A stretch of DNA of 64,000 nt from JAJPHF01 sp035293805 (GCA_035293805.1 DATGMD010000046.1:62001-126000), one strand, 5' to 3'. Counted from the first letter of the stretch, positions 7,739 through 16,318 are shown. Notes: a model not told the origin generated them from the letters alone. Program-made: numbers and translations.

Positions 7739-8392
7739 TCAGGCGCCGAGGGGGTCGAGGCCGACGATGCTGGAGGCCTGGGCGGCCAGGCGGTACAGCT
7801 CGAAGGGCTTGACGACGTAGCCGTCGCCGCCCGCCTCGCGGCCCTGCAGGCGCGCGTCGATGCCGCTGCGCGCGGTGCAGAAGAGGATGCGCGCGGCCGC
7901 GGTGGTGGGATCGTCGCGCAGCACGCGGGCCACCTCGTAGCCATTCATCTCGGGCATCATCACGTCGAGCACGACGAGCGCCGGGCGCTCAGCCCGTGCC
8001 AGGGCCACCGCTTGCTGCCCGTTCGTGGCCGTCGAAACCGCGAAGCGCGGCTCTAGCACGGTGGCTACCATCTCGGCGACATCCGGCTCGTCGTCGACGA
8101 TCAGCGCGCGCGGCTTGGGCTCCGTCTGCGTGCCGGTCAGCTTGGCCACGTCGCGCTCCCAGGCATGGCGGATGCGCCCGGCGACGGTGGCGACCTCGGG
8201 GCGCGGGTCGCGCTCCAGGGTCGCCAGCAGCACGGGGAACGCCTCCGGCGCGGGATCGCCGGCGGCGAGGTCGGAGAGCATCGTGGCGACCGCATCGCCG
8301 TCCCACACGATGCCGGCCTGCTCGGGCAAGCGGGCGAGAACCCTCTCACACCAGCGCTTCGGCGTCATGGTTGCGGCAGCTGCAGTACTCAT
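7739..8392 (-). CDS. Response regulator with a helical N-terminal extension
   Basis: Residues about 95-215 form a receiver domain: acidic pocket at D100/D101 (LIVDDEP), phosphoacceptor D143 (VVLDVMMP), T173 in FCTARS and K195 in VVKPF. The first ~90 residues are helical, contain PKRWCERVLARLPEQ and RIRHAWERDVAKL, and match no domain that I recognise. No DNA-binding output domain follows, so signalling must go through protein contacts or the N-terminal domain. GGAAGGAGG precedes the ATG and a strong promoter lies about 40 bases upstream. No kinase gene is adjacent; the MprAB-like kinase at 9986 is transcribed in the other direction. Confidence 0.8.
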   Translation of the reverse strand: MSTAAAATMTPKRWCERVLARLPEQAGIVWDGDAVATMLSDLAAGDPAPEAFPVLLATLERDPRPEVATVAGRIRHAWERDVAKLTGTQTEPKPRALIVDDEPDVAEMVATVLEPRFAVSTATNGQQAVALARAERPALVVLDVMMPEMNGYEVARVLRDDPTTAAARILFCTARSGIDARLQGREAGGDGYVVKPFELYRLAAQASSIVGLDPLGA

Positions 8393-8428
8393 AAGCCTCC
8401 TTCCCCGAACCGCACGTTAGCCGCGCAC

Positions 8429-8457
8429 AGCATACCGCGCCGCGTCGCATCCGCCAA
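8429..8457 (-). promoter_or_regulatory. Promoter for the response regulator
   Basis: Minus-strand TTGGCG (8452-8457), 17-bp spacer, TATGCT (8429-8434). Confidence 0.55.
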
Positions 8458-8669
8458 CCGCAGCGGTGCGCGGCGCGCCGAGCGGCCGAGCCGCGAGAAA
8501 CGCTCGCCGGTATTGGGCTGGCTGGCTGCCGGAGGTTCGGTAGATTACCCGGGCAAGATACTGGCCGACGGGCCGTAACGTGATCTTTACTATCACTTCA
8601 CCGGCGCGGCGGCGGCCGGCGGCCTGGTGTCTCCGCAGACAGCGTGCTGAAGGATGGGCGTCGCCGCCG

Positions 8670-8742
8670 GGGAGCGCGGGCGTCTCGCCCGCCCGGCCGG
8701 CGCCGCCTGGGCCGGCGAGGCGGCCGGGACGGCCGCGCTCCC
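8670..8742. repeat. Imperfect palindrome of the GGGAGCGCGG type
   Basis: The arms beginning GGGAGCGCGGGCGTC and ending in the near-complement GGCCGCGCTCCC match at about 20 of 24 positions. In one frame it reads SAGVSPAR, a peptide I associate with dispersed palindromic repeats in GC-rich genomes. No second copy is seen in this window. Confidence 0.5.
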
Positions 8743-8783
8743 AGGCCCCACCCGTGTTCCCGACTGAGCTGCCCGGTCCTGCA

Positions 8784-9188
8784 CTAAGATTGCGCGCTGC
8801 CGGCGCCGGCCGCCTCGGGGATTGGGCTCGTGCCCGACCAGTGGCCCACGTCGATAATCATGCCGTCCGGGTGGCGGAACTTCGACTCGTAGTACACGGT
8901 GCCCAGATGGACCGGGTTCATCTCGGTGGCGCCCGCCGCGAGCAGCTTGCGCCGCGTCTCGTCGTCGTTCTCGACGCTGAAGCCGATGTGCTCGAAGCCG
9001 GGCTTGGCGGGGGTGCCGCTTGTGCCGACCGCGAGCGGCAGCAGCGTCAGGTTCACGTCGCCGTCGGAGAGGTCGATAGGGCCGTGCTCGCGCCGCTGCA
9101 CGAGCTGGAGGCCAAACACGTCCTGAAAGAACTTGGCCAGGCCCTCGGTATCGTCGGTGCGAATCGCGATGTGCTTGATCTTCGCCAC
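8784..9188 (-). CDS. VOC (glyoxalase/bleomycin-resistance fold) family protein
   Basis: A single vicinal-oxygen-chelate module of 134 residues with the two beta-alpha-beta-beta-beta repeats. KHIAIRTDD at the N-terminus carries the first potential metal histidine, FEHIGFSVEN the second, and HPDGMIIDVGHW closes the fold. The usual terminal glutamate (GNxIEL) is replaced by aspartate in MIIDVG. Relatives include methylmalonyl-CoA epimerase, glyoxalase I and dioxygenases; the substrate here is unknown. I start at the GTG at 9188 because GGGAGGAG lies 4 bases before it and the codons upstream (YNGHHTQRADG) do not belong to the fold. It is divergent from the two-component genes. Confidence 0.75.
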   Translation of the reverse strand: MAKIKHIAIRTDDTEGLAKFFQDVFGLQLVQRREHGPIDLSDGDVNLTLLPLAVGTSGTPAKPGFEHIGFSVENDDETRRKLLAAGATEMNPVHLGTVYYESKFRHPDGMIIDVGHWSGTSPIPEAAGAGSAQS

Positions 9189-9225
9189 GATGCTCCTCCC
9201 GTCCGCGCGCTGCGTGTGGTGCCCA

Positions 9226-9252
9226 TTGTAGCACCATTCCGCGCCGTAGAAT
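9226..9252 (+). promoter_or_regulatory. Possible promoter for the two-component operon
   Basis: TTGTAG (9226-9231), a short 15-bp spacer and TAGAAT (9247-9252), about 60 bases before the response-regulator start. The spacer is shorter than usual, so this is tentative. Confidence 0.3.
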
Positions 9253-9314
9253 GACTGTGAGCGCACCCGGTCCCGGGCGGACACGGGGAATGTCCGAGCT
9301 ATCGAGTGGAGCCG

Positions 9315-9989
9315 ATGCGCGCACGACTGCTGGTGATTGACGACGACGAGCATCTGTTGACCGCGCTGCGCCGCGCCCTCGCCTACGAGGGGTACGACGT
9401 GGAGGTGGCCTCGGCGGGGGAAGAGGGGCTGCGCCTGGCGCGCGACGCGCCGCCTGATTTGGTGGTGCTGGACGTGCGCCTGCCGGGGATCGACGGGCTG
9501 GAGGTTTGCCGCCGGCTGCGCGCCGGGGGCGACGTGCCGGTGCTCATGCTCACCGCGCGCGACGAGGTGGCCGACCGCGTGGCGGGGCTCGACGCGGGTG
9601 CCGACGACTACCTGGTTAAGCCCTTCGCGGTGGACGAGCTGCTGGCCCGCGTGCGGGCACTGCTGCGCCGGCGCGCGCCGACCACCGGCGGCGAGCTGCG
9701 CCTGGCCGATCTGACGCTCGATCCCGCCACGCGCGTCGTGCGCCGCGGCGGCCGCGAGCTAACGCTCACGCCAAAAGAGTTCGACTTGCTCGCGCTGTTC
9801 TTGCAGCACCCGCGCCAGGTGCTGACCCGCGAGGTGCTCTTCGAGCGCGTCTGGGGCTACGACTTCGACGGCCAGTCGAACGTGCTCGACGTGTACGTGG
9901 GCCACCTGCGGACCAAGCTCGAAGCAGACGGTGCGCCGCGCCTGCTGCACACGGTGCGCGGCGTGGGTTACGTGCTGCGTGAGGAATGA
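9315..9989 (+). CDS. OmpR/MprA-like response regulator
   Basis: The 224-residue protein has a receiver domain (D9-D11 acidic pocket, phosphoacceptor D53 in VVLDVRLPG, T80, K102 in LVKPF). A winged-helix DNA-binding domain from about residue 130 has the usual LTPKEFDLLALFLQHP and RTKLE...LLHTVRGVGYVLR signatures. The ATG at 9315 follows GGAG; an in-frame GTG nine bases upstream is less well placed. Its stop codon overlaps the start of the histidine-kinase gene by four bases (ATGA), so the two form one operon. The arrangement and sequence resemble actinobacterial MprA. The HtrA protease gene 115 bases after the kinase resembles the MprAB-PepD arrangement of mycobacteria. Confidence 0.92.
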   Translation: MRARLLVIDDDEHLLTALRRALAYEGYDVEVASAGEEGLRLARDAPPDLVVLDVRLPGIDGLEVCRRLRAGGDVPVLMLTARDEVADRVAGLDAGADDYLVKPFAVDELLARVRALLRRRAPTTGGELRLADLTLDPATRVVRRGGRELTLTPKEFDLLALFLQHPRQVLTREVLFERVWGYDFDGQSNVLDVYVGHLRTKLEADGAPRLLHTVRGVGYVLREE

Positions 9990-11488
9990 TGCCGCTCAGC
10001 CTGCGCCTGACGCTTTGGTACACCGCGATCACGGCGGTCGCGCTGCTCGCGGCGAGCGCCATCGTGTACCTCAGCGTCGCCGGCAACTTGCAGCGCGACC
10101 TCGACGCCTCGTTGGCCAACGAGGCCGAGAGCCTGGCCCGCGCCGTGACGATCCAGGGAGGGCTGCCGCTGCGCCCGCTGCGGCTGGTACTGCCCGACCT
10201 GAACACCTTCAGCGGCGGGGACCTGCTGATCCAGGTGGTCGACGCGCGCGGCACGGTGATCGATCGCTCGGAGAGCCTAGGGCGGGTGGCGCTGCCCGTC
10301 GACGCGGAGACCCGGCGCGCGCTGGCCGATGGCGCCCCGCGCTACTCGACCAGCCCTGTGCCCGGCGGCCAGGTGCGCGTCTACGTGCTGCCGCTGGTGC
10401 TGAGCGGGCAGGTGGTGGGCGCGCTGCAGGTGGCGCGATCCCTCACGCCGGTCGACAGCGCGACCGCTCGCGTCCTGCAGGCGCTGGCCGCCGTGGACGT
10501 GCTGCTGCTATTGATCGCGGCGGGGGCGGGCTGGGCGATGGCCCGCGGCGCGCTGCGACCGATCGCCGCCGTGCGCGACACCGCCGAGGCGATCGGCAGC
10601 TCCGGCGACCTCGACCGTCGCGTGCCCGTCGGCGCGGCGCGCGACGAGGTGGGGGCGCTCGCCGCCACCTTCAACCGTATGCTCGACCGCCTGCAAGCCG
10701 CCATCAGCGCCCAGCGCCGCTTCGTGGCCGACGCCTCGCACGAGCTGCGCACGCCGCTCACGACCCTGCGCGTGAACCTAGCCACGCTCCGGCGCGGCGA
10801 CGCCCACCACTCGCCCATCGAGATCGAGATCCTCGACGAGATGGACGGCGAGCTGCAGCGGCTCAGCCGGCTGGTCGAGGGCCTGCTCGCCCTCGCCCGC
10901 ACCGACGCCGGGCAGCCGCTCGAGCGGACGCCCGTGGCGCTCGACGCGCTCGTCCGCAAGGTCTACCAGGCCGCGCTGCCCCACGCGGACGGCCGCGTGC
11001 TGAGCCTGGAGGAGATCGCGCCCGTCGAGGTGGCGGGGAGCGCCGATCACCTGGAGCAGGTCGTACGCAACCTGGTGGACAACGCGCTCAAGTACACGCC
11101 GCCGGGCGGGCACGTGACGCTCAGCCTGCGCCGCGTGGGCGATGCCGCGGAGCTGCGCGTGCGCGACGACGGCATCGGCATCGCGCCGGAGGACTTGCCC
11201 CACGTCTTCGAGCGCTTCTACCGTGCGCCCGCCGCGCGGGGCAAGAGCGGCGCCGGCCTGGGCCTGGCCATCGCCGCCTCGATCGTCCGCGCGCACGGCG
11301 GCGCCATCGCGGTGGACAGCACCCCCGGCCAGGGCAGCACCTTCACGGTCACGCTGCCCGCCCGTCCGGGCGCCCCGTCGGCCGTCCCCGGCGCTGGGGA
11401 CCTGGCCGCCACCGCGGTCGGCCCGCCTGTCCCTCTTCCGCTGGGCGAGGGACAGGGCGAGGGCTCCCCCTATTCATCGAATTTTTAA
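9986..11488 (+). CDS. Sensor histidine kinase, MprB-like
   Basis: A 500-residue membrane kinase. TM1 is at about 10-32, an extracytoplasmic domain spans 33-160 and TM2 lies at about 168-188. A HAMP region follows (RPIAAVRDTAEAIGSSGDLDRRV), then HisKA with the phosphorylated H252 in ASHELRTP, and HATPase motifs N (VRNLVDNALKY), G1 (RDDGIGI), F (HVFERFYR) and G2 (GAGLGLAI). It pairs with the regulator upstream. ATG codons at 9986 and 9989 are both usable. The last ~20 residues (LPLGEGQGEG...) are not kinase sequence but a read-through of a G/C-tract hairpin repeat, so the native C-terminus has probably been replaced. Confidence 0.92.
   Translation: MMPLSLRLTLWYTAITAVALLAASAIVYLSVAGNLQRDLDASLANEAESLARAVTIQGGLPLRPLRLVLPDLNTFSGGDLLIQVVDARGTVIDRSESLGRVALPVDAETRRALADGAPRYSTSPVPGGQVRVYVLPLVLSGQVVGALQVARSLTPVDSATARVLQALAAVDVLLLLIAAGAGWAMARGALRPIAAVRDTAEAIGSSGDLDRRVPVGAARDEVGALAATFNRMLDRLQAAISAQRRFVADASHELRTPLTTLRVNLATLRRGDAHHSPIEIEILDEMDGELQRLSRLVEGLLALARTDAGQPLERTPVALDALVRKVYQAALPHADGRVLSLEEIAPVEVAGSADHLEQVVRNLVDNALKYTPPGGHVTLSLRRVGDAAELRVRDDGIGIAPEDLPHVFERFYRAPAARGKSGAGLGLAIAASIVRAHGGAIAVDSTPGQGSTFTVTLPARPGAPSAVPGAGDLAATAVGPPVPLPLGEGQGEGSPYSSNF
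11439..11475 (+). repeat. Hairpin repeat forming the kinase C-terminus
   Basis: CTGTCCCTC pairs with GAGGGACAG around a short loop, continuing into GGCGAGGGCTCCCC. It encodes the peptide LPLGEGQGEG, typical of the G/C-tract repeats found elsewhere in the window. Confidence 0.55.
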
Positions 11489-11603
11489 CTTTCGCTCAGA
11501 CGGCTTTTAGACACGGCCCTTACGCTGTAAGAGACAAAGCCAGGCGGCGCCCCGCAGGCCGAGCAACGCGACCGAGCGCGCCGCCCACTTGAAGGAGGGA
11601 GTC

Positions 11604-12848
11604 ATGCGTACACTCGCAACCGCCAGCCTGCGGCGGCTGATGGCCGGCCTGCTGGTGCTGGGGGTGGTCATCGGCATCGTGCTCACGCTGGTCCTGCCGC
11701 CCGTGGTGGCCGGGGTTGCCGTGGGCGCGCGCGACCTGGCGAGTCGCGCGGCCACGCTCGCCGCGCCGCCACCCGCGCAGGCCCAGCAAGCGCCCGCCAG
11801 TGTGTTGCCGCCGGCCCAGCCCGCGCAGATCCAGTTCCAGCAGGTCAACTGGGCGGACGTCGTCGACAAGGTTGGCCCCGCCGTCGTGACCGTGGTCAGC
11901 GACCTCGGCAATCAGGGCCCGCAGGGCATGCGCGGCTTCGGCCTGCCGATGCAGCCGATGCAGCCGGCGCAAGCGCTTGGCTCGGGTGTGATCGTCGATC
12001 AGCGCGGCTACATCGTGACGAACAACCACGTGGTCGCGGATGGCCAGAAGTACCAGGTGATCTTCCAGGACGGCACGAAGGTGCCCGCGCGCCTGGTGGG
12101 CCACGACGATTACAGCGACCTCGCGGTGCTGCAGGTGGACGGCAAGGTGCCCGCGGTGGCGACGCTTGGCGACTCGACCAAGCTGCGCCCGGGCGAGTCG
12201 GTCATCGCCATCGGCAGCCCGCTGGGCGACTTCCGCAACACCGTGACCTCGGGTGTCGTGAGCGCGGTCGGGCGCAAGCTCGACGATAGCGCCCCTGGCC
12301 TTACCGACCTGATCCAGACCGACGCGGCGATCAACCACGGCAACTCGGGCGGCCCGCTGGTGGACCCGAGCGGCCAGGTGATTGGCATCAACACCGCCGT
12401 CGTGCGCGGCAGCAACTCCGGGCTCAGCGGGATGCTGGGCGGTGGCGGCGGCGACGTGGCCGAGGGCTTGGGCTTCGCGATCCCGAGCGCGACCGTGCGC
12501 ACGGTGGTCGATCAGCTCATCACGAACGGCACGGTGACCCGCCCGTACCTGGGCGTGAACTTCCAGTCGGTGAACCCGCGCATCGCCTCCTACTATGATC
12601 TCCAGGCGAAGCAGGGCGCGCTCGTCGTGCGCGTGGCCCCCAACAGCCCGGCGCGCAAGGCCGGCCTGCAGCAGGGCGACGTGATCACCGCGGTGGACGG
12701 CCAGCCGGTGAACGATCAGCAGGGCCTGCCCGAGCTGCTGAACAAGAAGCAGGTGAACGACCAGGTCACGCTGACGATCAACCGCGACGGCAAGGAGCAG
12801 ACGCTGCAGGTGCAGCTCGCGCAGCGGCCGAACTCCGACAACAACTAG
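11604..12848 (+). CDS. HtrA/DegP-type serine protease with PDZ domain
   Basis: The 414-residue protein has an N-terminal membrane anchor or signal segment (about residues 12-40), then an alanine/proline/glutamine-rich linker. A trypsin-like domain carries the full triad: H142 (TNNHVV), D172 (YSDLAVL) and S248 (GNSGGP). One PDZ domain (about 305-405, with PYLGVNF and NSPARKAGLQQGDVI) ends the protein. Such proteases degrade or refold damaged extracytoplasmic proteins. AAGGAGGGAG precedes the ATG at 11604. A glycine-rich loop (GMLGGGGGDV) is inserted before the GLGFAIP strand. Position after an MprAB-like pair suggests envelope-stress control, as with mycobacterial PepD; this is inference from gene order. 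Confidence 0.9.
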   Translation: MRTLATASLRRLMAGLLVLGVVIGIVLTLVLPPVVAGVAVGARDLASRAATLAAPPPAQAQQAPASVLPPAQPAQIQFQQVNWADVVDKVGPAVVTVVSDLGNQGPQGMRGFGLPMQPMQPAQALGSGVIVDQRGYIVTNNHVVADGQKYQVIFQDGTKVPARLVGHDDYSDLAVLQVDGKVPAVATLGDSTKLRPGESVIAIGSPLGDFRNTVTSGVVSAVGRKLDDSAPGLTDLIQTDAAINHGNSGGPLVDPSGQVIGINTAVVRGSNSGLSGMLGGGGGDVAEGLGFAIPSATVRTVVDQLITNGTVTRPYLGVNFQSVNPRIASYYDLQAKQGALVVRVAPNSPARKAGLQQGDVITAVDGQPVNDQQGLPELLNKKQVNDQVTLTINRDGKEQTLQVQLAQRPNSDNN

Positions 12849-12877
12849 GTATCGCTACCTCTCCGACGGGAGACGGA

Positions 12878-12907
12878 CGGGGTGAGGGCAACGACGCCCT
12901 CACCCCG
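12878..12907 (+). terminator. Hairpin after the HtrA gene
   Basis: A 12-bp perfect stem (CGGGGTGAGGGC with its complement) and 6-base loop, 29 bases after the stop. No T-tract. The arm sequence is of the CCCTCACCCC repeat type, so it may be a repeat serving as terminator. Confidence 0.5.
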
Positions 12908-12994
12908 CCGCGTCTGCGGCGCGCGCCGGACGCGTACAGTGGTCGCCTGCCCCATTTTGCGGCACAATGAGAGAAAGTTCGCGAGGAGGGCGCC

Positions 12995-14623
12995 ATGCGC
13001 CGCAACCGCTTCCCTCTCCGGCCCGCGTTCGCGCTGCTGGCCGCCTGTGCCATGCTCGTCGCCGGCTGCTCGGGCGGGCCGCAGAATGAGCGCGGCCCCG
13101 GCCAGGCCAACAGCGGCGGCGGCATTGTCGTCGCGAGCACGGCGGAAGCGGTCAGCTTCCATCCCTACAAGACGAGCGACACGGCGTCGGGCAGCTACCA
13201 GGGGCTCGTCTACGCCGGCAGCTTGCTGGAGCGCGACCCGGAGAACATCGAGCAGTTCAAGCCGAGCATGGCCCAGAGCTGGACGGTCAGCGACGACAAG
13301 ATGACCTACACGTTCAAGCTGCGGCCGGACCTCGTGTGGAGCGACGGCCAGCCGCTCACGGCCGACGACTTCAAGTGGACGTTCGACCAGGCGAGCAAGC
13401 CCGAGAACGGCTGGCCCTACATCACCAACCTCGAAGAGATCGATTCCTACGAGGCGCTCGACCCGCAGACGATCCAGGTGCGGCTCAAGGAGCCCCTGGC
13501 GGTCGGGCTGGAGATGGCCGATGGCATCACGCCCCTGCCCCGGCACATCTGGGAATCGCTCGACTGGAACAATCCCGACCAAAACCCCCAGATCATGAAG
13601 CCCACCGTGGGCTCCGGCCCGTTCTTGCTGCAGGAGTGGGTCAAGGACGACCACGCGACCTTCGTGCCCAATGAGCACTACTACAAGGGCAAGCCGAAGC
13701 TGTCGAGCTACACGGTGCGGATCGCCGGCGATCCGCGGATCGCGTTCCAGTGGCTGCGGACCGGCGAGGTCGACGAGTCGGGCTTTTCGCCCGACGACTA
13801 TGCCGACGCGAAGCGACTGGACAACGTGACCGTCTACGAGTGGTGGCCGGCGACCGGCAACTGGAGCTACGTCGGCTTCAACCTGCGCCAGCCGATCCTG
13901 CAGGACAAGCAGGTTCGCCAAGCGTTGGCCTACGCGATCGATCGCAAGACGATCATCGACCGGGTCATGTATGGTCTGGCCCAGCCGACCTACTCGGCCT
14001 ACGGGCCGAACTGCTGGTGTTACAACCCGGACGTGCCGCACCGCGACTACGACCCCGAGAAGGCGAAGCAGATGCTCGACCAGGCCGGCTGGCTGCCCGG
14101 CGCGGATGGCGTGCGCGTGAAGGACGGGCAGCGCATGCACCTGCGGCTGCTCTACGGCCCGCAGTCGAGCAAGGTGCGCACGGCGCTGGCGAGCATCGTG
14201 CAGGATAGCTTCAAGCAGATCGGGGTCGAGGTGGAGATCACCGGCCTGGAGTGGGTGGCCTATCTCTCGGCGCTCAAGACGCCGCCCTACAACAACTGGG
14301 ACATGAACGTGGGCGGCTGGCAGGCGACGATCGACCCCCACTGGATGTACCAGATCTGGAGCGAGGAGAACATCCCCGACCTCAACGCGGGCGCCTATCG
14401 GAACCCCGAGATAGAGAAGCTCTTCCAGGAGGGGGCGCGCGAGTTCGATCAGGCGAAGCGAAAGCAGACGTACGACCAGATCCAACAGATCCTGACGGAC
14501 GACCAGCCCTACATCTACCTGTACGTGGACAAGTCGTTCGAGGGCGTGAACAACCGCATCGGCGGCATCAAGCCCTCGCCGCTCGGCCTCGAATGGAACA
14601 TCGAGGAGTGGTACACGCGGTAA
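12995..14623 (+). CDS. Solute-binding lipoprotein of a peptide/nickel-type ABC transporter (family 5)
   Basis: The 542-residue protein begins with a lipoprotein signal peptide whose lipobox LVAGC ends at about residue 25. A linker precedes the family-5 solute-binding fold: TVSDDKMTYTFKLRPDLVWSDGQPLTADDFKWTFDQ, VGSGPFLLQEW, VRQALAYAIDRKTII and YDPEKAKQMLDQAG. It would deliver oligopeptides or similar small molecules to an inner-membrane permease. No permease or ATPase gene is adjacent, so it is an orphan. GAGGAGG precedes the ATG. It is less similar to the two paralogues at 43746 and 46593 than these are to each other. The ligand is unknown. Confidence 0.88.
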   Translation: MRRNRFPLRPAFALLAACAMLVAGCSGGPQNERGPGQANSGGGIVVASTAEAVSFHPYKTSDTASGSYQGLVYAGSLLERDPENIEQFKPSMAQSWTVSDDKMTYTFKLRPDLVWSDGQPLTADDFKWTFDQASKPENGWPYITNLEEIDSYEALDPQTIQVRLKEPLAVGLEMADGITPLPRHIWESLDWNNPDQNPQIMKPTVGSGPFLLQEWVKDDHATFVPNEHYYKGKPKLSSYTVRIAGDPRIAFQWLRTGEVDESGFSPDDYADAKRLDNVTVYEWWPATGNWSYVGFNLRQPILQDKQVRQALAYAIDRKTIIDRVMYGLAQPTYSAYGPNCWCYNPDVPHRDYDPEKAKQMLDQAGWLPGADGVRVKDGQRMHLRLLYGPQSSKVRTALASIVQDSFKQIGVEVEITGLEWVAYLSALKTPPYNNWDMNVGGWQATIDPHWMYQIWSEENIPDLNAGAYRNPEIEKLFQEGAREFDQAKRKQTYDQIQQILTDDQPYIYLYVDKSFEGVNNRIGGIKPSPLGLEWNIEEWYTR

Positions 14624-14641
14624 TCTTGGGGCGGCGCACTC

Positions 14642-14855
14642 GTGGCCGTAATCGGTGGAGCCGTTCTGGCCCTCGTCCTGGTCGGGGCATTGCGAGCCCT
14701 GCGTGACCGTTGGCAAGGAGCCAATCCGCCGACTTCGTCGGATACCGCCGACACAGTTGAGCGCCTAGGAGCTGCTGGGACTGCTCCCAGTGGAGTACGA
14801 CGATTTCCGGCGGCCGCTCGGTCCCGCCCACGACATCCGCAGCCAAGCTGGGTGA
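14642..14855 (+). pseudogene. Possible frameshifted small membrane protein
   Basis: From the GTG at 14642 the reading frame gives one hydrophobic helix (AVIGGAVLALVLVGALRALRDRW) and a polar stretch to DTVERL. A one-base slip after the CTA at about 14763 would continue into ELLGLLPVEYDDFRRPLGPAHDIR and a TGA at 14853-14855. Each half looks protein-like, and the base composition is a little less GC-rich than the neighbours. It may be a broken 70-residue gene or chance. I know no homologue. Confidence 0.25.
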
Positions 14856-14891
14856 GGCGACGCCCTAGCGCGGCCGGCGAAGCGGCCGGAG

Positions 14892-15764
14892 CTACAGGTT
14901 GCCAGACAGGACGACCGGACCGGTGGGGCTAGGACTACCGCCGACCGGCTCGACCGAAACGGCGACGCTCTGTACGCCGTTCAGCCCCTCCTGCAAGTCC
15001 ACCACCTGCTGGCCCGCGGCGCCCGGCGGCAGGATGGCGGCGCTGGCCGGCTGACCGTCGCGGATCACCCAGACCTGGTAAGTGCGGTCGGACGGCTGGC
15101 GCGGGATATTCTGCAGGAGCAGCACTGGCGGTCCGCCCGCGGCGGGATCAACGAGGATGCCGTGGCCGCTGCCGCCGTTGGCGGTCGGGCTGAGCGCCCA
15201 GCTCTGCTTGGCGGTCTGGATCAGCGCCACCTCGGCGCTCTGCGCGCGTAGCTCGCCCTGGAGCTGAGCGTTCCACAGGCCGACGCCGAGCGCGACGAGG
15301 AGGGCGGCCGCGGCGGCGAGCCATGGCAGCCACGCCGCCCGGCGCGGCCGGCTGGCCTGGGGCCGGCGGCTCGCCCGACCGGGGAAGACGGCAGGCGCGG
15401 CGGCGGCGTCCGCGGAGGGCCCCGCGGCCGGCTCCAGGCGCCCGCCCGCCGGGCCATCCGGCTCGCGGCGGGCGGGCCGGTCACCGTGCCCGCTCGTCGC
15501 CTGCTCCGCCCGCGCGGCGGTCAGGATGCGCGTCTTCAACTCTGCCCCCGGCTCGACCGGGGCGGGCAGGGCGCCCAGCAGCGCGACGGTCGCCCGCAGG
15601 TCGGTGCTGACTGCTCGACACGCCTCGCACGTCGCCAGGTGGCGGGCGACCGCGTCGGCCTCAGGCGGCGGCAGCGCTCCCAGGGCGTACGCCGCCAGCG
15701 TCTCCTCCAGGGCCTCGAGGGCCTGGGGCGACAGGCGCGTTGGATCGTGCGGCGTCCCGTTCAT
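14892..15764 (-). CDS. Anti-sigma factor, RskA-like
   Basis: The 290-residue protein begins with a zinc-type anti-sigma fold: a helix ALEETLAAYALGALPPPEADAVARHLATCEAC containing the HxxxCxxC motif. An alanine/proline-rich linker and one transmembrane helix (about 140-160, WLPWLAAAAALLVALGVGLW) follow, then an extracytoplasmic RskA-type domain (YQVWVIRDGQPASAAILPP, VAVSVEPVGGSPSPTGPVVLSG). It should hold the adjacent ECF sigma factor inactive until a signal outside the cell triggers cleavage. Its ATG overlaps the sigma-factor stop codon (ATGA), so the pair is translationally coupled. The longer open frame upstream is a shadow of the sigma gene. Confidence 0.88.
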   Translation of the reverse strand: MNGTPHDPTRLSPQALEALEETLAAYALGALPPPEADAVARHLATCEACRAVSTDLRATVALLGALPAPVEPGAELKTRILTAARAEQATSGHGDRPARREPDGPAGGRLEPAAGPSADAAAAPAVFPGRASRRPQASRPRRAAWLPWLAAAAALLVALGVGLWNAQLQGELRAQSAEVALIQTAKQSWALSPTANGGSGHGILVDPAAGGPPVLLLQNIPRQPSDRTYQVWVIRDGQPASAAILPPGAAGQQVVDLQEGLNGVQSVAVSVEPVGGSPSPTGPVVLSGNL

Positions 15765-16318
15765 GCGTCCGCCTCGACGCGGTCGCGCAGCAACGTCCGG
15801 AGGCGGCCCAGCCCCAGCCGCAGGCGGCCCTTCACGGTGCCGAGCGGCAGCCCAAGCGCGCTCGCGATCTGCGTCTGCGTCAGCCCGCTGAAGTAGGCCA
15901 GCTCGATCGCCTGGCGCTGCTCGGCGGGCAGACCGCCCAGCGCCTCGCCGATCACCTCGCGGTCCAGCCGCTGGGCCGTCAGCGTCCACACGTCCGGCGC
16001 GCTCGGGTCGGCCCCTAGCTCTTCGGGCAGCGGCGCCAACGAGGTACGTCCCCGCAGACGGTCGATGGCGCGGTGGTGGACGATGCTCAGCAGCCACGTC
16101 CGCACGGTGCCGCGGCCGGGCTGGTAGCGTCCCGCGTTGCGCCAAAGCGCGAGAAAGGCCTCTTGCACGACTTCCTCGGCGGTCTCGCGCTCGCCCACCA
16201 TCCGCACCGCCAGCCCCATTGCGGCGCGGCTGTGGCGCTCGTAGAGGGCGTCCAGCGCCTCGACCTGGCGGGGCAGCGCCCGCATGAGGGATTCGTCGCT
16301 GGCGCTCGCTACGTCCAT
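15761..16318 (-). CDS. ECF-family sigma factor, SigK-like
   Basis: A 185-residue group 4 sigma factor. Region 2 runs from about residue 25 to 95 (AMGLAVRMVGERETAEEVVQEAFLALWR, GTVRTWLLSIVHHRAIDRLR). Region 4 runs from about 125 to 180 (LPAEQRQAIELAYFSGLTQTQIASALGLPLGTVKGRLRLGL). Pairing with an RskA-type anti-sigma factor fits the SigK group. The ATG at 16318 is preferred over the in-frame GTG at 16369, because the extra 17 residues lack homology and that GTG has no ribosome site. A TATACT -10 element is located about 65 bases upstream. The target genes cannot be told from this window. Confidence 0.9.
   Translation of the reverse strand: MDVASASDESLMRALPRQVEALDALYERHSRAAMGLAVRMVGERETAEEVVQEAFLALWRNAGRYQPGRGTVRTWLLSIVHHRAIDRLRGRTSLAPLPEELGADPSAPDVWTLTAQRLDREVIGEALGGLPAEQRQAIELAYFSGLTQTQIASALGLPLGTVKGRLRLGLGRLRTLLRDRVEADA

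Larger units (their letters stand above)
8393..8783. other. 391-bp intergenic region with a promoter and a REP-like palindrome
   Basis: Contains the minus-strand promoter of the response regulator (8429-8457) and an imperfect inverted repeat at 8670-8742. No open reading frame here looks like a gene. Confidence 0.6.

Noticed and set aside
8581..9254. Plus-strand frame opposite the VOC gene
   Set aside because: Reads through the palindromic repeat and then antisense to a recognisable VOC protein.
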